DNA of 64,000 nt from Microcella sp. (lineage in GTDB: Bacteria > Actinomycetota > Actinomycetes > Actinomycetales > Microbacteriaceae). The notes beneath the pieces are model-generated. The model was not told the DNA's origin, searched no databases, and saw only the letters and a program-made list of their open reading frames with translations. Below, in pieces: positions 17,368 through 24,634 of the stretch. The position numbers and the translations under genes are program-made. Position 1 is the first letter of the stretch; each line of letters begins with the position of its first letter. The DNA lies in contig NZ_JAHHDS010000003.1 of the NCBI RefSeq assembly GCF_019739195.1, positions 1,426,001 through 1,490,000 of the forward strand, written 5' to 3'.

Positions 17368-20300
17368 TCAGGCCTGCTGAAAACGGCGGCCGATGACGAC
17401 ACCGAAGCCGGCGAGCGTAATGAGCACGGCCGCCAGGCCGATGCCGACCAGAGCGTTGGATGCACCCGTCTCGGCGAGCGACGACAGGTCGCACGCCTCG
17501 TCAGCCGCGGCGAACTCGTACTCCCACCGGGTCTCTGCTTCGAGAGGGAAGCCGTAGCCCTGCAGAGGAGTCGCCTCGACGACGACCTCGCCGGCGGGCA
17601 TGGCCCACTTGCCGGCAGCCGTCTGCTCTCCGTCGACCCACCACTGAACACCCTCTGTGCTCGGCAGCACGACCCAGTTAGTGGCGTCGAGGCACGTGGC
17701 GGGAGTGAACGTGACGCTCCCCTCGGTCAGCGGCAGGGTGGGCAGGCAGTCGTCGTCGTACACCGCGAAGGTGCGCTCGAACGGTGCCGGGTCGGGAGAG
17801 ATCGTGTAGCGGTCGCTCTCGGGCGAGGGCTCGACGCGAACGCTGTCGCCCTGCTCGACGTCGTAGGTGCGCGTGAGCTCACCGTCTGCCCACTCGACGA
17901 CGAAGGGGGTCTCGTCGTTGATGAAGACCGTGTAGGCGATGCCCTCGACCCGATAGATCGTGAAGCTGCCGCCGAAGAGGCACGAGTCTGTGTAGGTCAC
18001 CGGGTCGGTCAACTCGACGGTCGTGACGCACTCGCTGCTGCGGTCGGGCCCGAGCAGCTGCCCGGTGAACGTCAGCACCGTGCCGCCATCAGACACTGTG
18101 CGCCCGGGGGTGGGGGTCTCGAACTCGACGAAGCGAGCATCCGGGTCGATCGTGACGAACACGACCTCGTACGAGCCGTCAGTGAACTCTTCGTAGCTCT
18201 GCAGTTCGGCGAGAGTGTCGTCGGCCACGATGAGCTTCGACGGGTCGAGGCGCTGACCCAGGTCGCACGTCGGGTCGATGAACCCGATCGATGCGTTGGT
18301 GAACGTCTCTTGACCCAGCTCGCACAGCTCGTCGTCGGTGAAGACGAACGGCCATGAAGTCACGGCTCCGTCGGCGAAGGCGTAGGGGCCGCCTTCGGCA
18401 TCAGGATCGATCTCGACGGTCACGGTGTAATTGCCGGCCTCGAGCACCTCGATGGGCGTCAGGCTGCCCGGCGTCTCGACGCCATTCACGAACCACACCA
18501 CACCCTCGACGGGGGGCAGCAGAATCGATGCGCCGCCCCTCTCGCAGGTGCTCTTCTGCGCCACCGGCTCGACCGTGATCGGCTCGGCGGTGCAGTCGGT
18601 GGTCGCCGGCGGGTAGGCGATGGCGATCTGCATCTCGGGGTTGACCTCGAGGGTCACCTCGGTGAGCGTGCGCGTCCAGGCGAAGTTCTCGTCGTAGGCC
18701 GTCTCGTACCAGTTGCCGTCGACGTCTTGCGCCCAGCCCGGCCAGCCCGTGGGTTCGCCGGTAATCGGGTCGACGCTCGCACCGGGCCACAGGATGCGGC
18801 CCGTGAGGGGCTCGCCCACCGTCACCTCGCCGAGCTCGATCACGTGGTTCTTCGTCTCGTCGCCGGGGTAGGCGAAGATCAGGCGCGCGGTCGTGCTGGT
18901 GAGCTGACCGTCGGGGTCGTTGACGACCACCGAGTAGTTGATCCACGGGGTGTCGTTGTCGCACTCCGAGGCCGTGAAGGTCTCACCGTCGAACGTCGGG
19001 GGCAAGCACAACTCGGGCTCGGTGAACTCGAGCGTGAAATCGCGCGTCTGCGACAGCGTGCCGCCGTTGTAGAGCACGTAGCCGCTCGCGGCCGTGGCGC
19101 GCAGCACGATCGCGCTCTCGTCGGTCACGGTGTAGGTGCCGGGCGCCACCGGTGTGCCCGCGATCGACCAGGTCACACCGAGCACCGTCGGCACGGTGTA
19201 GCTGCCGTCAGTCGTGCACTCGATGTCGACGACAGGCTGCACGGTGAGAGAGCAGACCTTGTCGCGGCCACTGGCCTTGACGGTCGAGTCAGCCACGATT
19301 GTGGTGCCGTCGCCCCAGTGCAGGGTCACGGTGTACGACGTCGCGGGGTTCGTACGGTCGACATCGAGGTCGAAGAACGAGTCTCCGACAGGCGCGACGC
19401 CAGAACCGTTGAGCGACGGGTTGCCGGCGACAACGTAGGTGTACGGCACGCTCACGTCAGAGAGGTTCTTGACGCGGAAGGTGTACGTGGGGTCGGGCGC
19501 GCACTCTTCCATGTAGGTCAAGCGCAGGTCGACCTCGACCGGGCACGGCGTGTACTCGCCCAGGTCGAACTCCCACTGACGCTCGGTGCCCGGCGCGAAG
19601 ATATAGCCGTTGAGCGGGGTCGCCACTACCGTGAACACACCCTCGGTGGCGTCGTCGATCGCGACGCTGTCGAGTCCCGCGACCGAGCCGTTCTCGTCGG
19701 CAACGCCGCGGTAGACCGTGTAGCCCACGTAGGGGTTGGCCACGTCAGAGACATCGATCGAGCCGTAGGTGCCGCACTCGACGATGGGGTTCGCCGTCGG
19801 TGCGATCGGGTTCGCGACATTACAGCCGGGCTGCGTGTTCAGGTAGGTCGGGGTCGGACCGGTGAAACCCATGCCGTGCAAGAAGCGCTCGGTGAAGGGA
19901 TTGCTCGGGCCGAAGAGCTCGGGGCCGACGTAAGGCATGCCCGTGAACGAGGCGTAGACGTCCCCCTGGCCACACTCGACCGGAGCGTGGAAGAAGTAGG
20001 TGCCGACGGAGCCGATGTAGCCCTCGGGGTCGTCACCGGCCGGGTCGGTCGATCGCAGCGTCTGCGGCCAGATGCTCGTTGACGAGCTGTAGTTCCACGC
20101 TGCCGCGACGACCCAGAAGTCGTTGCAGAGCTCGTCGCTGTAGCCGTCACGCGCTGCCACCGTGATGAGGCCGGAGTTCGCGGGGTTGCCGCTCGTCGCC
20201 GTCGACAGGTTGTAGTACGTGTACGACACGGCGCTGGCGGGCAGGCAGGGAAGCACGCAGTCGTCGGGCTCGGTGAACACGAAGGTGAACTCGTCAGTGG

Positions 20301-21342
20301 CACCGGGCTCGAGCCCGAACTCGGGCGCATCGGCCTCGGCTCGCACGACGATCGTCTGCGCGGTCGTGACCGTGTAGGTGCCCGGCTGAATCTCGTCGTT
20401 GCCGATGAACCAGCGCACGCCGTCGACGTCGTCGAGCGTGTACGAGCCGGTGGTGTCGCACTCGAGGTCGACCATGCGCGCGGTCGGGGTCACGAGATTC
20501 TCTGTCGGCAGATCGCCGCAGATGAGGAACGCGCCCGAGCTGCGATCTTGGTTGAAGTAGGTGCTGTTGAACTGCACCCACTCGACCGTCCACTGTCCGG
20601 TGAGGTACGTCGAGTACGAGAACGCGAAGACGCCGGAATCTCGCTCGGCGTTCGAGAGCGGCAGCGTGTACGGACCGCCCGGGGCGTTCACGCGCACGAC
20701 CAAGCCCGACTCGCTGGCCGGGTCTTGACTCTGGCGGATGTCGATCTGGGCGTTGATCTGGAACTTCGAGCCACCCTGCACGATGTCCATGTTGATGTGG
20801 TCACCGTTGGTGAGAGCTCGGCCCTGGAAGTTGGTGGCCGTGACGCAGTCGAGGTCATTGCCCGGCGTCGAGGCGTTGATGCGGAACCCGAGGTGCGAAA
20901 GGCCCGCATACGTGTGGGTGTAGCTCGTGCCCTCGGTCTCGCTCGTGTCGACGATTGAGAGGACGGTGCCGCCCTTCACGCAGACGTCGACGTCCCAACC
21001 GTCGACGATCGACCACGTCACCGTTCGCTCTGAGGCGTCCCAGCTGATCGTTCCCCAGGCCGCCGTAAACGAGCCGTCGTTGCTGTTGAGATTGTCGAGG
21101 GCCGCCGGCTTCTGAAAACCGATGCTCGAAGCGCTGCAGACCAGGCCGCCCTGATCGTAGGTCGTGACACCACCGGCGTCGACGATCGGTGTCGGCAGAC
21201 CGCTGCTGGGTGGCGTCGCGAAGGCGGGAGCCGCACCGCCCGCGGCCATGCCGAGGGCGAGGATGGCGGCGGTCGAGCCCGCGAGAAGACGACGACGGAG
21301 GGTACTGCGGCGCTCGTGACGGCGCTGCTCTTTGCGCAACAT
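17368..21342 (-). CDS. Large modular sortase-anchored surface protein (LAETG)
   Basis: The 1324-residue protein has a long basic signal peptide (about residues 1-42, ending APAFA). It contains repeated 75-90 residue beta-rich modules at about 288-362, 703-779, 921-1007, 1110-1199 and 1206-1284. Each module begins near a Cys, has a central G-V-x-W/Y motif and ends with an acidic segment and Cys (FVFTEPDDC, LEFTEPELC, FVFTDDELC, FAVYDDDC). Between them are unrelated beta-rich regions. The last module runs straight into SLAETG (1288-1293), a membrane segment and a basic tail (GRRFQQA), so it should be anchored by class E sortase. It is a tandem paralogue of the gene at 21631-23517. The ligand is unknown; an adhesin role is plausible. 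Confidence 0.88.
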   Translation of the reverse strand: MLRKEQRRHERRSTLRRRLLAGSTAAILALGMAAGGAAPAFATPPSSGLPTPIVDAGGVTTYDQGGLVCSASSIGFQKPAALDNLNSNDGSFTAAWGTISWDASERTVTWSIVDGWDVDVCVKGGTVLSIVDTSETEGTSYTHTYAGLSHLGFRINASTPGNDLDCVTATNFQGRALTNGDHINMDIVQGGSKFQINAQIDIRQSQDPASESGLVVRVNAPGGPYTLPLSNAERDSGVFAFSYSTYLTGQWTVEWVQFNSTYFNQDRSSGAFLICGDLPTENLVTPTARMVDLECDTTGSYTLDDVDGVRWFIGNDEIQPGTYTVTTAQTIVVRAEADAPEFGLEPGATDEFTFVFTEPDDCVLPCLPASAVSYTYYNLSTATSGNPANSGLITVAARDGYSDELCNDFWVVAAAWNYSSSTSIWPQTLRSTDPAGDDPEGYIGSVGTYFFHAPVECGQGDVYASFTGMPYVGPELFGPSNPFTERFLHGMGFTGPTPTYLNTQPGCNVANPIAPTANPIVECGTYGSIDVSDVANPYVGYTVYRGVADENGSVAGLDSVAIDDATEGVFTVVATPLNGYIFAPGTERQWEFDLGEYTPCPVEVDLRLTYMEECAPDPTYTFRVKNLSDVSVPYTYVVAGNPSLNGSGVAPVGDSFFDLDVDRTNPATSYTVTLHWGDGTTIVADSTVKASGRDKVCSLTVQPVVDIECTTDGSYTVPTVLGVTWSIAGTPVAPGTYTVTDESAIVLRATAASGYVLYNGGTLSQTRDFTLEFTEPELCLPPTFDGETFTASECDNDTPWINYSVVVNDPDGQLTSTTARLIFAYPGDETKNHVIELGEVTVGEPLTGRILWPGASVDPITGEPTGWPGWAQDVDGNWYETAYDENFAWTRTLTEVTLEVNPEMQIAIAYPPATTDCTAEPITVEPVAQKSTCERGGASILLPPVEGVVWFVNGVETPGSLTPIEVLEAGNYTVTVEIDPDAEGGPYAFADGAVTSWPFVFTDDELCELGQETFTNASIGFIDPTCDLGQRLDPSKLIVADDTLAELQSYEEFTDGSYEVVFVTIDPDARFVEFETPTPGRTVSDGGTVLTFTGQLLGPDRSSECVTTVELTDPVTYTDSCLFGGSFTIYRVEGIAYTVFINDETPFVVEWADGELTRTYDVEQGDSVRVEPSPESDRYTISPDPAPFERTFAVYDDDCLPTLPLTEGSVTFTPATCLDATNWVVLPSTEGVQWWVDGEQTAAGKWAMPAGEVVVEATPLQGYGFPLEAETRWEYEFAAADEACDLSSLAETGASNALVGIGLAAVLITLAGFGVVIGRRFQQA

Positions 21343-21396
21343 AAAGGGGTTCCTCGGGTAGGGAGCCCGTGCTCACTTGGGGGGAGAGTGCAGGTG

Positions 21397-21412
21397 TTCG
21401 GGTATTCGGGTT
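21397..21412 (-). repeat. Two tandem 8-base repeats in the leader of the 1324-residue surface-protein gene
   Basis: Two copies of the 8-mer TTCGGGTA/T (plus-strand reading) lie 55-70 bases upstream of the start codon. The same 8-mer occurs three times in the leader of the neighbouring paralogue (23575-23598). Nearer the start, both leaders also share GGGCTCCCTACCC (minus-strand reading). The sharing suggests common regulation or recent duplication. Confidence 0.6.
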
Positions 21413-21504
21413 GTGGTGCGTGCGCCGTCGTGGGTGCGACGCGCACAGGCAGTGGTGGTGCAAAGTCCAACAATATTCGGTTTTCGAACCTGATCGCTAT
21501 ATAG

Positions 21505-21532
21505 AACGGTCTGTCTGCCCGCAGAAGGGGGT
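21505..21532 (-). promoter_or_regulatory. Possible promoter of the 1324-residue surface-protein gene
   Basis: In an otherwise GC-rich context the minus strand reads TTCTGC, 17 bases, then TATATA, about 165 bases before the start codon. The -10-like element is unusually AT-rich for this genome; the -35-like element is poor. No experimental support. Confidence 0.3.
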
Positions 21533-21565
21533 GATCGCGCGCGCGCGAGCGGGCGAGCACGCCCC

Positions 21566-21623
21566 TCGACGAGGATGCGCCGGGCCGTGTTCGGGTCGGC
21601 CCGGCGCATCTGCGCTCGTCGAG
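21566..21623 (-). terminator. Strong two-part hairpin downstream of the 628-residue surface-protein gene
   Basis: A perfect 14-base stem (21574-21587 with 21597-21610; GATGCGCCGGGCCG and its complement) with a 9-base loop is flanked by a further 9-base pairing (CTCGACGAG / CTCGTCGAG). It lies right after the stop codon at 21631 and separates the two tandem surface-protein genes transcriptionally. Confidence 0.8.
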
Positions 21624-21630
21624 GTTCGGG

Positions 21631-23517
21631 TTAGATCTCGACGCTCCGGCGACGGACGACGAAGCCCATTCCAGCGATCATCATCAGGACCGCTGCAGCG
21701 CCGATCCACGCGGTGGCGGAGTTGGTGCCCGTGTAGGCGAGGCTCGAGAGGCAGTCTTCCTCAGACATGCCGTCGGCGGTCCACACGGTCTGCTGCTCTG
21801 GGTCACTCCAGGTCCAACCGCCCGGGTTCTGCTGAGTCGGTTCCTCAAGGCTGGCCGTGAGCATCACGGCAGAACCCCACGGCAGCTGGTGGCTCGTCTC
21901 TCCGGCCACGATCTGACCGTTGAGCGTCCAGATCACTCCACCCTCATTGGTGAGCGTGACGACGGGGCCGTTGCCCTCGCAGTCACCGGGAGTGATCTCG
22001 GCAGCCGCGACCGTCGCCGGGAAGGTGCCGGGGCAGAACGCAGCGCCGATGAACGAGTGGCTCCAGGGCTCATAGCCCTCGTTCAGCTCAAAGCCGTCGG
22101 CGGGCGTCGCCGTGACGACGACCATGTCAAGAGGATTGACCGCGATCGTCACTGTGTCTGCTCCGTTGAAGACGACCGCCATCGGGGCGCCGCCATTCAC
22201 CGTGTACGTGTACGACGCATTCTCGACATCGGTCACGGTGAAGGTGGCGACGCGCAACGCGTTCGGCCCCGCGCCTTCGCAGTAGTCCTCGTAGGTCACG
22301 ATCGGCACCACGACGGAACCGAGTTCGCAGTCATCCGGCTCGGTGAACGTGAACGTCCACGTGATCGCACCTGTCACCGGATCGACGACACCGAGGCCGC
22401 TCTCGTCATTCAGACCGTACTCGTCTGCGAACTCATCGAGCACGTCGACCGTCACGGTGATGACTCCCGCCTCAGTGACCGGCACGGTACCCGGCAAAAC
22501 CGGGTCCCCGGCCATCGAGGTGCTCCACAGAAGCTTGCTGCCGTTCTCCTCGGCGAGGCCGAGGCCGACGGTGAACGAGCCGCTGGGCCGCTCGCACGTG
22601 AAGCCGATCGACGAGGCCGTTACGTTGATGGTCGGCAGCGTCGGCGGCTCACAGTCTGGAACCTCGAGGTACGTCTCAAGGTTGTCGTGTCGAGCGTCGT
22701 AGATCGGCGGCCACCCGATGTTGTCATTCGGGTAGGTGATCGACGCTGGCCAGGTGAAGCCACCGGTGTGCGAGACCTTGTCTTGCTGAACTGCCCAACC
22801 TTCTCCGCACACGTTCTCGGGGAGGACGCTGGGGAACTCCGTGAACCAATCGACGCCAAGCTGCGAGTCGATGAACGTCTGAGGCCCTGAGTTGGGCCAC
22901 GAGGCGGGGGCATCGGGGTTCAGCTTCTTGTAGAGGTATAGGCCAACCTCGTAGATGACGGGCGGTGGGGGCGTCGACGGCTTCACGCAGTCATTCGCCA
23001 GAATCTCGGCACCCGTGAATCCGTCAAAGTCGGTCGTGAGGTTCTTGCCCGGGTATGACAAGTACTCCCAGGTCGCATCGTTGCCGTTGCCGACCTTGTG
23101 CCAGTACGAGAAGGCCTGAATGATGTCGGCATCATGTTCCTGGTCGTGGCCCGACTGGTTCGTCGCGGCGGCGTCGTCGTCGATCGACAGCAGGTTCCAG
23201 CCCTCCGCCGCGGTGTCGGGAGGAGTCGCGTGGCACACGGCGACTTTCGTCGCACCGCCATCGGGGTGCGGCGCTGGGCCACCGCCTCCGCCTCCGCCAA
23301 CCTCGTCGCCCAGGCCGGGGGGCACGACCGCGGGAGTGACAGTCGACTCAGTCGGCTCGTCGCGCACCGGCTCGACGACAGTCTCGGTGCCGACGTTCTC
23401 GTCGACCGCAGAAACCAGGTCGTCGGTCTCGGCGAAAGCAGCGCTAGCGCCGCCGACGCTCATGCCGAGCATGAGAACAGCGGCGGTCGCCGCAGACATA
23501 ATTCTGGAACGCAACAT
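21631..23517 (-). CDS. Sortase-anchored surface protein with Cys-bracketed modules (LAYTG)
   Basis: The 628-residue protein has a signal peptide ending near ASAAFA (about 28). A Gly-rich linker follows, then a segment KVAVCHATPP...SGHDQEHDADII (about 91-133) resembling the Cys/His CHAT...HxxH element seen in other actinobacterial surface proteins. Next come three modules of the same type as in the 1324-residue neighbour (about 296-397, 403-495, 504-589), again ending FTEPDDC or EEDC. It ends SLAYTG (592-597), a membrane segment and a basic RRRSVEI tail. The start MLRSRIM is preceded by CAGGAG. The neighbouring gene shares module, leader and anchor, so the two look like a duplicated pair. Confidence 0.88.
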   Translation of the reverse strand: MLRSRIMSAATAAVLMLGMSVGGASAAFAETDDLVSAVDENVGTETVVEPVRDEPTESTVTPAVVPPGLGDEVGGGGGGGPAPHPDGGATKVAVCHATPPDTAAEGWNLLSIDDDAAATNQSGHDQEHDADIIQAFSYWHKVGNGNDATWEYLSYPGKNLTTDFDGFTGAEILANDCVKPSTPPPPVIYEVGLYLYKKLNPDAPASWPNSGPQTFIDSQLGVDWFTEFPSVLPENVCGEGWAVQQDKVSHTGGFTWPASITYPNDNIGWPPIYDARHDNLETYLEVPDCEPPTLPTINVTASSIGFTCERPSGSFTVGLGLAEENGSKLLWSTSMAGDPVLPGTVPVTEAGVITVTVDVLDEFADEYGLNDESGLGVVDPVTGAITWTFTFTEPDDCELGSVVVPIVTYEDYCEGAGPNALRVATFTVTDVENASYTYTVNGGAPMAVVFNGADTVTIAVNPLDMVVVTATPADGFELNEGYEPWSHSFIGAAFCPGTFPATVAAAEITPGDCEGNGPVVTLTNEGGVIWTLNGQIVAGETSHQLPWGSAVMLTASLEEPTQQNPGGWTWSDPEQQTVWTADGMSEEDCLSSLAYTGTNSATAWIGAAAVLMMIAGMGFVVRRRSVEI

Positions 23518-23574
23518 GGAGTGCTCCTGGGGGTAGGGAGCCCAAAGATCCACGCACAGTGCAAGCGGGGGAGG

Positions 23575-23598
23575 TTCGGGTATTCGGGTATTCGGGTG
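23575..23598 (-). repeat. Three tandem 8-base repeats in the leader of the 628-residue surface-protein gene
   Basis: TTCGGGTA, TTCGGGTA and TTCGGGTG run in tandem about 58-81 bases upstream of the start codon. The same unit is found twice in the paralogue leader (21397-21412). The copies could be operator half-sites, or a slippage tract that varies in number. Confidence 0.65.
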
Positions 23599-23603
23599 TG
23601 TTG

Positions 23604-23613
23604 CTCACGTGAG
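23604..23613. promoter_or_regulatory. Perfect palindrome CTCACGTGAG upstream of the 628-residue surface-protein gene
   Basis: A 10-base perfect palindrome lies five bases from the tandem 8-base repeats, in the leader/promoter region. It has the form of a repressor or activator binding site, but no cognate regulator is visible. Confidence 0.35.
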
Positions 23614-23725
23614 ATTCGACTAAAAGCGGGTATGTCGAAAATCAACGCAACGGCACTGTAGTACTCCGCGCCGACACACACCAGGACAGACTGGTCGGTC
23701 TACCCCCGAAAGGGGAGAGTTGCGT

Positions 23726-24634
23726 TCAGTGGACGAACTCGAGCAGGTCGACGCCGAGCGCGCGCAGAGCATCCATCACCCGCAGTCGGCGGGGCAGATC
23801 GGTGTCGTCGAAGTGCACCGAGACCGCGTAGGCGACCCCGGCCCGGGGGCCGCGCAAGATGCCCGCCTCGCTGCGCACTCCCGCGTCGGTGCCCGTCTTG
23901 TTGACCATCCAGGTGTTGTGTTCGACGCCGCGATGCGAGAGCGGGTCGCGCCCGAAAGCGCTCGCGACCATCGAGAGGTCGGCGTTGAGCGAGAGCCAGC
24001 TGAGCACGCGCTGGCTCGTAGCGGGGTCAATGATGTGACCGTTGGCGAGTGCTTGGAACAGCCAGGCGAGTTCTGCCGTAGAGCCGACCGACAACTGCGG
24101 CGCATCATCGGGCCCGCGCACATCGCGCACGCGGTCGAGCAGCGCCGTGCGCACGAGGCCGAGCTTCTCGGTGCGCGAGCGCACCGCGTCGAGGCCGACG
24201 TGCCGCAGCAGCACGTTCGTCGCGAGGTTGTCGCTCGTCGCGCCGACAAGTGCCGCGAGGTCGGCGATCGGGAAGGCGGGGGCCTGCAGGTGCTGCCAGA
24301 GGCCGCTGTCGGCCACAGCATCCTGTGCCGATCTATCGGCGATCGCGTAGTCGCTCACCGTGTGATCGGTGAGCCGGGCGCTCACCTCGATGAGCAGCAA
24401 GATCTTGCCGATGCTCGCCGTCGGCAGCACGATGCGCTCGTCGACCGCGAAGACGCTTTCGCCCGAGTCGAGGTCGACGACCGCGACTGAGACGCGCGCG
24501 CCCTCGTAGGCCACGGCACCGAGCACGCGGTACGCGGGCCTGAAATGCGGTTGCCGCTCAAGCGCCAGATGGCGCGCCTGACGCGGGGCGCCCGCCCGAG
24601 CACCCCGATCTCGCGTCAGCGGCGCATCTACCAA
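23726..24634 (-). CDS. Serine hydrolase of the class A beta-lactamase fold
   Basis: The protein has all three active-site motifs of the penicillin-recognising fold: S74-I-G-K77 (PTASIGKILL), S134-D-N136 (GATSDNLATN) and K246-T-G248 (VNKTGTDAG). The omega-loop E-x-x-L-N that deacylates beta-lactams in true class A enzymes is not evident, and no signal peptide is seen with either the TTG at 24634 or later GTG starts. It is therefore more likely a cytoplasmic or unusually exported serine hydrolase than a resistance enzyme. The TTG start overlaps the M13 peptidase stop, so the two genes are coupled. The N-terminal 35 residues are uncertain. Confidence 0.78.
   Translation of the reverse strand: MVDAPLTRDRGARAGAPRQARHLALERQPHFRPAYRVLGAVAYEGARVSVAVVDLDSGESVFAVDERIVLPTASIGKILLLIEVSARLTDHTVSDYAIADRSAQDAVADSGLWQHLQAPAFPIADLAALVGATSDNLATNVLLRHVGLDAVRSRTEKLGLVRTALLDRVRDVRGPDDAPQLSVGSTAELAWLFQALANGHIIDPATSQRVLSWLSLNADLSMVASAFGRDPLSHRGVEHNTWMVNKTGTDAGVRSEAGILRGPRAGVAYAVSVHFDDTDLPRRLRVMDALRALGVDLLEFVH

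Noticed and set aside
23726-24634. Calling this protein a beta-lactamase.
   Set aside because: No signal peptide and no evident omega-loop E-x-x-L-N; only the generic SxxK, SDN and KTG motifs are present.
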